Below, in pieces: positions 1 to 5,154 of a stretch of 5,827 bases of DNA. The stretch is from Bifidobacterium breve (lineage in GTDB: Bacteria > Actinomycetota > Acidimicrobiia > Acidimicrobiales > Ilumatobacteraceae). How positions within the stretch are numbered: position 1 is the first letter of the stretch; every line of letters begins with the position of its first letter. The position numbers were made by a program, and so were the translations under genes. The notes under the pieces are model-generated. The model saw only the letters and a program-made list of their open reading frames with translations, was not told the origin of the DNA and did not search any database. The stretch spans positions 1 through 5,827 of the forward strand of contig CAMDER010000113.1 in the NCBI GenBank assembly GCA_945896935.1, written 5' to 3'.

Positions 1-226
1 TTCTCGTGGTGTCGGCAACTGAGAGGTTCATCACACCTTCAGCGTCGCTCATGATGCGTAAGTTCCAAATTTTGTCAGCCAATTTGACCGCCGATTGCTC
101 GGTATCGTTGTGGGTCACCCCGACCAGAACCAATAAGCCCTGACCAATCTCTCCGACTCGAGATGTCACTCCGTCAACTGTTGAGTCCACTGAAGCCTGA
201 TCTACTCGTTGAACTATTGCACGCAC
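1..226 (-). CDS. dtd: D-aminoacyl-tRNA deacylase, N-terminal part (cut by left window edge)
   Basis: Cytoplasmic proofreading enzyme that hydrolyses D-amino acids (classically D-Tyr) off tRNA. Reading the minus strand from a GTG at 226-224 gives 75 codons that stay open to the window edge. They begin MRAIVQRVDQASVDS, and further on contain IGQGLLVLVGVTHND (about residues 27-41) and IMSDAEGVMNLSV (about 58-70). These match, in order, the family's N-terminal RV..ASV strand, the G.GLLVL.GV strand and the SDAEGKMN segment. Full-length members have about 145 residues, so roughly half is present; the SQFTL and Gly-Pro catalytic motifs would lie beyond position 1. The GTG start is chosen because family members begin M-(R/I)-A-(L/I/V)-(I/V)-Q-R-V. 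It diverges from the epimerase gene. The family call is firm; the precise start is likely but not proven. Confidence 0.9.
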   Translation of the reverse strand, partial: MRAIVQRVDQASVDSTVDGVTSRVGEIGQGLLVLVGVTHNDTEQSAVKLADKIWNLRIMSDAEGVMNLSVADTTR

Positions 227-274
227 GTCACGATCGTGTCATAAATGCTGGCTCATGTGCGACACAATGATGGG
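227..274. promoter_or_regulatory. Divergent dtd / epimerase start region, possibly two leaderless starts
   Basis: If the epimerase starts at ATG 245, only 18 bases separate the two divergent start codons and there is little room for two promoters. In-frame GTG 275 is an alternative start, leaving 48 bases. Each GTG (226 on minus, 275 on plus) is preceded at identical distance by a related block: GACACGAT on the minus strand and GACACAAT on the plus strand, each ending 6 bases before the GTG. That is where a -10 element would sit for a leaderless mRNA. The hexamers CACGAT and CACAAT are poor matches to TATAAT and I see no convincing -35 box, so this is a weak call. No Shine-Dalgarno sequence is apparent before either start. 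Confidence 0.3.
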
Positions 275-1054
275 GTGATCACGTTGCAGTCGCCCAATGG
301 CACCATGACGGCTTTGGTATATCCCGAATTCGGTGGACGAATTGGGTCATTGATCGTCGGGAGCCAGGAGATCTTTATTGCTGACAGCTCAAATGATGAT
401 CCGCTGTCGTGGGGCTGCTATCCCATGGTGCCGTACGCCGGACGAGTACGCGATGCAATTCTGAAATTTGCTGGTCAACAGTTTCCGCTGAGAAAAAATT
501 TGCCGCCGCATTCAATTCATGGAACCGTATTCGATCGGCCATGGAATGTCATCGAGAACTCATCTTCGGCGGTAGTACTTGAAATTGATCTCGGCGCCGA
601 GTGGCCCTTTGCTGGGACCGTTCAACATCACATTCACCTCACCGATACCAAACTTGACATGCAACTCACGGTGAACGCACTTGATGCAATGCCCATTCAA
701 GTCGGCTGGCATCCCTGGTTTGTTAAACCCCATGCCACATCGCTCCGCTTTGGCGCAATGCTTCAGCGCGACAGTGCCAAAATCAGTACCGAGCAACAAG
801 TTCCTCAGCCTGCGACCCTCGTTGATGATTGTTTTAAGGATCCTGAGGAATCCTTAACGATCACGATTGGAAGCGTTCATTTAACCCTTTCAAGCGATTG
901 CTCACATTGGGTGATGTACGACATTCCATTGAATGCAACCTGCGTAGAGCCACAATCAGGACCACCGAATGGAGTCAACGACTTGCCGTTAGTGCTTGAC
1001 CCGAACACTTCGCTCACCAAAAACTTCACCATTGAAGTCCAACAAATCGCCTGA
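245..1054 (+). CDS. Aldose 1-epimerase (GalM-like mutarotase)
   Basis: Predicted cytoplasmic mutarotase that interconverts the alpha and beta anomers of an aldose. 269 residues, in the size range of the shorter GalM-related enzymes rather than classical GalM (about 340). Visible in order: GGRIGSL near residue 30, PYAGRVRD (63-70, with the substrate-binding Arg position), HSIHGTVFDRPW (89-100, His92 matching the first active-site His), GWHPWF (154-159, His156 matching the catalytic acid His) and CVEPQSGPPN (233-242, Glu235 matching the catalytic base Glu). All key residues are present, so it should be active. Sugar specificity cannot be read from sequence. ATG 245 is the longest start, but GTG 275 (residue 11) is at least as plausible because homology begins near residue 12 and the divergent dtd start is only 18 bases from 245. 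It has no sugar-catabolic neighbours here and appears monocistronic, with a terminator-like repeat at its stop. Confidence 0.88.
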   Translation: MLAHVRHNDGVITLQSPNGTMTALVYPEFGGRIGSLIVGSQEIFIADSSNDDPLSWGCYPMVPYAGRVRDAILKFAGQQFPLRKNLPPHSIHGTVFDRPWNVIENSSSAVVLEIDLGAEWPFAGTVQHHIHLTDTKLDMQLTVNALDAMPIQVGWHPWFVKPHATSLRFGAMLQRDSAKISTEQQVPQPATLVDDCFKDPEESLTITIGSVHLTLSSDCSHWVMYDIPLNATCVEPQSGPPNGVNDLPLVLDPNTSLTKNFTIEVQQIA

Positions 1055-1083
1055 CATTGACGAAATCTTCAGGCAGACTTTTG
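1049..1083 (+). terminator. Terminator-like inverted repeat at the epimerase stop codon
   Basis: GCCTGA (1049-1054, including the TGA stop) is the exact complement of TCAGGC (1069-1074). Inside the 14-base interval, ATT (1056-1058) can pair with AAT (1064-1066), extending the hairpin after a bulge. The T-rich stretch CTTTTG follows at 1078-1083. This resembles a short intrinsic terminator separating the epimerase from the sigma gene. The stem is only six perfect pairs and the T-run has four bases, so efficiency is doubtful. The rest of the 1055-1150 gap shows no strong sigma-70 promoter; TTGACG at 1057-1062 has no matching -10 at the right distance. Confidence 0.42.
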
Positions 1084-1150
1084 TCAGAGCCCGCACATCC
1101 GTGACTCTCCTCTTCCATGAGGCGAACGACAAACTGGCGGGAACGAAAGC

Positions 1151-3067
1151 ATGAACACGCTGACCGCCGACGCCCAACTTGTCACTGCCTACTTATCTGG
1201 CGATCGAAACGCGCTCGCGTCTATGTACGACCTCTATGCGCCCGGTCTGTACGACACCGCTGCGGCGATGCTTTCAGACCGCCACGATGCCGCCGACATG
1301 GTGCAAGACGTCTTTTGTATTGCGGCCGAACGTCTCAATCAGTTGCGCGATCCCGATCGACTCAAACCCTGGCTCTACGCGGTTCTTCGCAACGAGGTCT
1401 ATCGGCGCACCAAAAAACGCAAGCGGACGACACCCACCGACTTTCAATCAGAAACAACACCTGACGTGGTTGCCGCATTCGATCCCAACGCCGAAGGTGC
1501 CACTGCCTCGTACGACGAACTCGCCGAACTCGTTCGATCAGCCGCATTTGGCCTCGATGAACGTGATCGGCTCGTTCTTGAACTTTCAGTTCGCCAAGGC
1601 CTCACCGGCGCCGATCTTGCTGATGCGCTCGGAGTTTCACCCGAACAGAGTTATTCACTTGTCCATCGCATGCGTGATCGAATTGAGAAAAGTCTCGGCG
1701 CATTCACTGTGGCCAAGATGGGCAGCCAAGAATGCAAAGAACTCGCTACAATCATTTCGGGTTGGAACGGCGAGTTCAGTGTTCTCATTCGCAAACGAGT
1801 CTCCCGTCATATTGATGAGTGTTCCATCTGCGAGAAGACGCGCTCAAAGTACGCCCCCTTGGCTCTCTTTGGCGCCGCACCAGTCATTTTGTTGCCACTT
1901 GGCTTGCGCGAGAAGGTTTTGGCCGCGACTCAAACGATTCCAGTTCCGACACAATCGGCCGATGCCCATGCAATCAAGAGTTCACGCGGCTCGCAGCGTT
2001 CGCGGCACATCAAACTCAATCGCAACGATGGATTCCCGCGTTTGGTGCGGGCATCACGACACGCGATGGCGATCGTCGCTTCAACGACCGCGGTTCTATT
2101 ACTTGCTGCAGGCGTCGTGCTTGTTCAACAAAACAACGACTCCACCAATGCAACATCTGCCGATCCAATCGTTGTTGATTCAACGCAACCATCCGTTGAC
2201 TCAGTTGCCACAATGTCACCGTCAAGCACTATTCAAGATCTGCCGACCTCAACAACGTCAATCGTTGAAAACTCTGAACCAATATCGACCACTGCAGTAA
2301 TTTCTCCATCACGGAGCAGTACCACGGTTTCACCGACATCAATCGCCGCTCCCCCGACACCTGCGTCGCCCACGACAACTGCAACAGCAGTTATCCCAAT
2401 GCCAATCCCAACAACAAACCAGCCCACAACGACAACGACAACAGTACGAAGTATCCGCCCGGTATCAATATCAACGACCACTCTTGATTTCGCCCTTGGA
2501 GTAACTGCTTCATTGACATTGACCAATAACAATGACGGTCCCGTGAATTGGCTGCTCAAAGAGTCGTCGGGTTACTTCACATTTGTCCCAGCTTCTGGTT
2601 CGCTTGCGGCCAGGGCAACTCAGACTGTTTCGGTGACCTTTGCTCGCGCTGCAGCCAGCACCCTTGCCGAAGGAAAGTTCAACTTCCCGGCATTGGCAAC
2701 GACACGAGGGGCCGCCGACACTGCAGTCACACTTTCTGGCATCGTCGGCCGTCCACCAGTGATTGCAAACTTCACCCCCACCTTCTCCGGAGTCGCGTGT
2801 TCTCGCCTCAACATCCAGGTTCCGATCACCGACGAAAGTCCCCTCACGACCGTCCTCGCGAGAATCACGTACACCGACCCGAAAAGTACGAAATCGCCAA
2901 GCACGATCACCGCAACTCTGAGCGATTCAGGAAAAGGCGCATGGGTGACGTCGCTGACATCGATACCGCTCACGGCGACTCAAGTGGTCGTCAAAGTCAC
3001 GGCCAGCGACATATACGGGTTTTCTTCCACTTCTGAATCGAAGATCAGCCGCACAAATAGTTGTTAA
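1151..3067 (+). CDS. ECF-type sigma factor fused to anti-sigma zinc finger, membrane helix and extracytoplasmic domains
   Basis: Predicted membrane-tethered transcription factor of 638 residues, several times longer than a plain ECF sigma (about 180-200). Order: sigma region 2 (about 8-90: DAADMVQDVF at 46-55, DPDRLKPWLYAVLRNE at 67-82); acidic linker; region 4 helix-turn-helix (about 121-185: LDERDRLVLEL, then LTGADLADALGVSPEQ); zinc-binding anti-sigma-like module (Cys195, His220, Cys224, Cys227); hydrophobic patch 235-252; basic segment 274-303; transmembrane helix about 305-325; Thr/Ser/Pro stalk about 330-432 with six consecutive Thr at 426-431; ASPM/HYDIN- or BACON-like beta-sandwich about 433-532; last Ig-like domain about 533-638 with Cys550 and C-terminal Cys638. 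The basic flank predicts sigma inside, tail outside. ATG 1151 is preceded by a weak G-rich site (GGCGGG, 1136-1141). Fusions of this type exist in actinobacteria; the regulon and ligand of this one are unknown. Confidence 0.87.
   Translation: MNTLTADAQLVTAYLSGDRNALASMYDLYAPGLYDTAAAMLSDRHDAADMVQDVFCIAAERLNQLRDPDRLKPWLYAVLRNEVYRRTKKRKRTTPTDFQSETTPDVVAAFDPNAEGATASYDELAELVRSAAFGLDERDRLVLELSVRQGLTGADLADALGVSPEQSYSLVHRMRDRIEKSLGAFTVAKMGSQECKELATIISGWNGEFSVLIRKRVSRHIDECSICEKTRSKYAPLALFGAAPVILLPLGLREKVLAATQTIPVPTQSADAHAIKSSRGSQRSRHIKLNRNDGFPRLVRASRHAMAIVASTTAVLLLAAGVVLVQQNNDSTNATSADPIVVDSTQPSVDSVATMSPSSTIQDLPTSTTSIVENSEPISTTAVISPSRSSTTVSPTSIAAPPTPASPTTTATAVIPMPIPTTNQPTTTTTTVRSIRPVSISTTTLDFALGVTASLTLTNNNDGPVNWLLKESSGYFTFVPASGSLAARATQTVSVTFARAAASTLAEGKFNFPALATTRGAADTAVTLSGIVGRPPVIANFTPTFSGVACSRLNIQVPITDESPLTTVLARITYTDPKSTKSPSTITATLSDSGKGAWVTSLTSIPLTATQVVVKVTASDIYGFSSTSESKISRTNSC
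1733..1831 (+). other. Zinc-finger anti-sigma (ZAS / zf-HC2-like) segment inside the sigma fusion
   Basis: Residues 195-227 of the fusion contain Cys195, then 24 residues, His220, three residues, Cys224, two residues, Cys227. This is the ligand spacing of zinc-binding anti-sigma domains, where the finger-containing helical bundle packs on the sigma factor. The segment follows region 4 directly, so the inhibitor-like module is covalently attached to its presumed target. All four zinc ligands are intact. Whether it inhibits, stabilises or senses redox state is inference. Confidence 0.75.
2063..2125 (+). other. Transmembrane helix of the sigma fusion
   Basis: Residues about 305-325 are uncharged and hydrophobic (contains AVLLLAAGVVLV), about 21 residues, the length of one membrane helix. 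The preceding 30 residues hold many Arg, Lys and His, and the following segment is polar with Asp residues, so the positive-inside rule puts the sigma part in the cytoplasm and the C-terminus outside. Confidence 0.85.
2138..2446 (+). repeat. Low-complexity Thr/Ser/Pro stalk coding region
   Basis: About 103 codons (residues 330-432) are dominated by Thr, Ser, Pro, Ala and Val. At the DNA level this shows as dispersed ACA/ACG/ACC triplets, clearest at 2426-2443 where ACAACG-type units encode six consecutive Thr. It probably forms an extended, possibly O-glycosylated spacer lifting the two folded C-terminal domains off the membrane. The antisense frame is open but is only a shadow of this composition. 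Confidence 0.7.
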
Positions 3068-3072
3068 AGCGC

Positions 3073-3107
3073 AGGTCAGAGCGTCACAAGGGGTCTATAA
3101 GTGACCC
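3073..3107 (+). promoter_or_regulatory. Candidate promoter/operator upstream of the glycosyltransferase operon
   Basis: TATAAG (3096-3101) is a good -10 match. It lies in a perfect inverted repeat, GGGTC (3091-3095) and GACCC (3103-3107), separated by seven bases. A second pair, GTCAC (3083-3087) and GTGAC (3101-3105), flanks the same hexamer. The hexamer at -35 spacing, AGGTCA (3073-3078), is a weak match to TTGACA. A transcript starting near 3108 would have a leader of about 20 bases before ATG 3127. No T-run follows the hairpin, so a promoter with operator fits better than a terminator. This is the only notable content of the 59-base gap 3068-3126. Confidence 0.38.
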
Positions 3108-3126
3108 GACGGTAGCATCGGAAAGC

Positions 3127-4422
3127 ATGTCTGAAGCCCGCGACCCCAATGGGCCATTAAAGATCGCTTACCTCACTTACCGCGGCAAACCCCACGTCGG
3201 TGGCCAAGGCGTCTATACCCGTCACCTCACCAAAGCCCTTGTCAACCTCGGCCATTCGGTTGAAGTCTTTGGTGGTCAGCCGTACCCCGTCTTAGACGAA
3301 CGCATCAAACTCACCAAGTTGCCCAGCCTCGACCTCATTAACGATCACTACCCGTTTCGCTTCCCCGCCATTTGGGAACTCAAGACTCGTGAAGACTTCT
3401 ACGAACTCGGATTATTCCTCATCGGAACCTTTGGCGAACCTGCGGCTTTTAGTTCCCGCGTCAAGCGCCATCTCGCCCAACGCACCGGCGAGTTCGATCT
3501 TGTGCACGACAACCAGTGCCTGGGTTACGGCATCTTGTCCCTCGAAAAGCTCATTCCCACAATCGTCACGTTGCACCACCCCATTACGCGTGACCGTGCG
3601 CTCGAAATGGAACACGCACCTAATTGGTACAAGAAGTTTGGCGTGTCGCGATTTTATTCATTCGTCGAAATGCAAGGTCGCGTAGCAAGCCGTATGCCGC
3701 GCATTGTTGTGGTGAGCGAAAACAGCATCAAAGATATTCACGGAGACATGGGTGTCTCATACGACCGTATGCGCCTCGTGCCTGTTGGCGTTGACCCCGA
3801 TTTGTTTAAGCCACAGCCCCAGGTCACGCGTATTCCTGGTCGACTGATCACCACTGCATCTGCCGACGTTGCCTTGAAAGGTTTGTCATTTCTTCTTGAG
3901 GCTGTTGCAAAATTGCGTACCGAACGCGACGTCACTTTGACGATCATCGGCAAGCCCAAGCCCGGCAAAAGCATGGACCTCATTGACAAATTAGGCCTTG
4001 CACCACATATCCAATTTGTTTCTGGCGTCACCGACGAACGCATTGTTGAGTTGTACGCCGAAGCCGAACTCGCCGTGGTGCCGTCGCTGTATGAAGGGTT
4101 CAGCCTTCCCGCTATTGAAGCTATGTGCACGGGCATTTGCCTCGTCGCAACCGACGGCGGTGCGTTACCCGAAGTCACTGGCATCGATGGCGACACCGTA
4201 CTTGGTTGCAAAGCCGGCGACTCCGAAGGTCTTGCTGCCACGATTCGCCGTGGTCTCGACGATCCAGAACTTCGCGCCCGCGTTGGTTTGAACGGTCGCA
4301 ATCGAGTTGTTGAACGTTGGACTTGGCGCAAATGTGCCGAGCAAACCGTCGAGCAATATCGCGAAGTCTTGGCCATGCCCGCCAATCAAGAAAAACTTCG
4401 TCGAAATGGTCGCGTGAAATAA
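3127..4422 (+). CDS. GT4-family glycosyltransferase (GT-B fold)
   Basis: Predicted retaining glycosyltransferase that moves a sugar from a nucleotide-sugar donor to an unknown acceptor at the inner face of the membrane or in the cytoplasm. 431 residues from ATG 3127. N-terminal Rossmann half: KIAYLTYRG (12-20), the glycine-rich GGQGVYTRHL (25-34), VTLHHPITRD (147-156), VVVSENS (194-200). C-terminal donor-binding half: VPVGVDPDLF (218-227), ALKGLSFLLEAV (249-260), then SLYEGFSLPAIEAM (320-333), in which Glu323 and Glu331 form the EX7E motif of GT4. No signal peptide or membrane helix. An in-frame TTG at 3061 would add 22 residues overlapping the sigma gene's end; ATG 3127 is preferred because the Rossmann strand begins just after it and GGAAAGC precedes it. 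First gene of a tight three-gene run. Donor and acceptor cannot be deduced; lipid-linked glycan or glycolipid synthesis is the likeliest setting. Confidence 0.9.
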   Translation: MSEARDPNGPLKIAYLTYRGKPHVGGQGVYTRHLTKALVNLGHSVEVFGGQPYPVLDERIKLTKLPSLDLINDHYPFRFPAIWELKTREDFYELGLFLIGTFGEPAAFSSRVKRHLAQRTGEFDLVHDNQCLGYGILSLEKLIPTIVTLHHPITRDRALEMEHAPNWYKKFGVSRFYSFVEMQGRVASRMPRIVVVSENSIKDIHGDMGVSYDRMRLVPVGVDPDLFKPQPQVTRIPGRLITTASADVALKGLSFLLEAVAKLRTERDVTLTIIGKPKPGKSMDLIDKLGLAPHIQFVSGVTDERIVELYAEAELAVVPSLYEGFSLPAIEAMCTGICLVATDGGALPEVTGIDGDTVLGCKAGDSEGLAATIRRGLDDPELRARVGLNGRNRVVERWTWRKCAEQTVEQYREVLAMPANQEKLRRNGRVK

Positions 4423-4425
4423 CTC

Positions 4426-5154
4426 ATGTTGACCGTTCGTTTCAAACAACTTGGGCTGACACCTGGTGATCTTGTTCTTGATGCTGGTGCAGGCTTTGGT
4501 CGCCACGCATTTCAGATTGCTCGACTCGGTGGTCGCATTGTTGCTCTCGACTACGCCGATGAAGAAGTGCGCATGACCCGCGCAACATTTGGAGCGATGA
4601 TCGAAGTCGAAGATATTGAAGCCGATCGCTATGTTGGAGCATTACGCGGCGATGCCACCAAGCTTCCATTTGCCGACAACACCTTTGATCGTGTCATCAC
4701 TTCTGAAGTTCTCGAACACATCCAAGACGACGTCGCCGCGATTGCCGAACTTGCTCGTGTCGTACGACCAGGCGGGACTCTTGCCTGCACCGTTCCTTCA
4801 TGGTGGCCAGAAAAAATCAATTGGATGTTGAGCGATGAGTACCACGCTCCAAAATCTGTTGGTGGTCACGTGCGTATTTATTCGCAGACTGAACTTGAAG
4901 CCAAATTGCGTTCTGCAGGATTGATTGTGACTGGATCGCATCATGCCCACGGTCTTCATTCACCATATTGGTGGCTGAAGTGTGCAGTTGGACCACGTCG
5001 CGAAGACAACAAACTTGTCAATCGCTACAAGCAATTTCTTGAATGGGACATCATTAAACAACCCCGCTCGATGAAGATTCTCGAGCGGGCCTTGTCGCCG
5101 GTCATGGGCAAAAGCCTGATCATTTACGCCCAGAAAATGCCGGTGCACTCATGA
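4426..5154 (+). CDS. Class I SAM-dependent methyltransferase (Methyltransf_11 type)
   Basis: Predicted cytoplasmic methyltransferase of 242 residues using S-adenosylmethionine. Motif I is VLDAGAGFGRH (17-27), the acidic end of strand 2 is Asp42 in ALDYADE, GDATKLPFADNTFD (75-88) covers the adenine-binding Asp and motif II, SEVLEHI (93-99) follows, and RVVRPGGTLACTVP (111-124) is motif III. The C-terminal part carries conserved-looking aromatic and His-rich segments, HHAHGLHSPYWWLKCAVG (172-189), that probably shape the acceptor site. It begins 3 bases after the glycosyltransferase stop with no clear ribosome site, so it is probably translationally coupled, and its stop overlaps the next start (ATGA). 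The likely job is methylating the product or acceptor of the neighbouring glycosyltransferase, but the substrate is unknown. From memory, close relatives sit in the same order in many actinobacteria; I could not verify this. Confidence 0.87.
   Translation: MLTVRFKQLGLTPGDLVLDAGAGFGRHAFQIARLGGRIVALDYADEEVRMTRATFGAMIEVEDIEADRYVGALRGDATKLPFADNTFDRVITSEVLEHIQDDVAAIAELARVVRPGGTLACTVPSWWPEKINWMLSDEYHAPKSVGGHVRIYSQTELEAKLRSAGLIVTGSHHAHGLHSPYWWLKCAVGPRREDNKLVNRYKQFLEWDIIKQPRSMKILERALSPVMGKSLIIYAQKMPVHS

Noticed and set aside
1057..1085. TTGACG at 1057 as the -35 box of a sigma-gene promoter
   Set aside because: No acceptable -10 hexamer at 16-18 bases downstream, and the bases lie inside the terminator-like hairpin.
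1139..1144. GGGAAC before the sigma ATG as an ECF-type -35 element
   Set aside because: It lies 7-12 bases from the start codon, where it can only act as part of a weak ribosome binding site, with no room for a -10 and a transcript start.
1179..2300. Plus-strand open frame of 373 codons overlapping the sigma gene
   Set aside because: A +1 frame shadow with no recognisable motif; the sigma-70 regions are in the 1151 frame, which is uninterrupted.
2426..2443. ACAACG tandem units as a phase-variable microsatellite
   Set aside because: The units are hexanucleotide at best, only about three copies and imperfect. Slippage would keep the frame, and the pattern is explained by Thr codons.
2233..2559. 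Minus-strand open frame of 108 codons with long Val runs resembling a membrane protein
   Set aside because: It is the antisense of the Thr/Ser/Pro stalk; ACA/ACG codons read backwards give Val/Gly-rich hydrophobic sequence. No start context or homology.
3061..3126. Upstream in-frame extension of the glycosyltransferase from TTG 3061, overlapping the sigma stop
   Set aside because: The extra 22 residues are basic and polar, lie outside the GT-B fold, and would place the start inside the sigma gene upstream of the candidate promoter. ATG 3127 fits the family start better.
3738..4385. Minus-strand open frame of 215 codons
   Set aside because: Antisense shadow of the GT4 gene, rich in Ser/Arg/Thr without any domain pattern; the plus frame carries all glycosyltransferase motifs.
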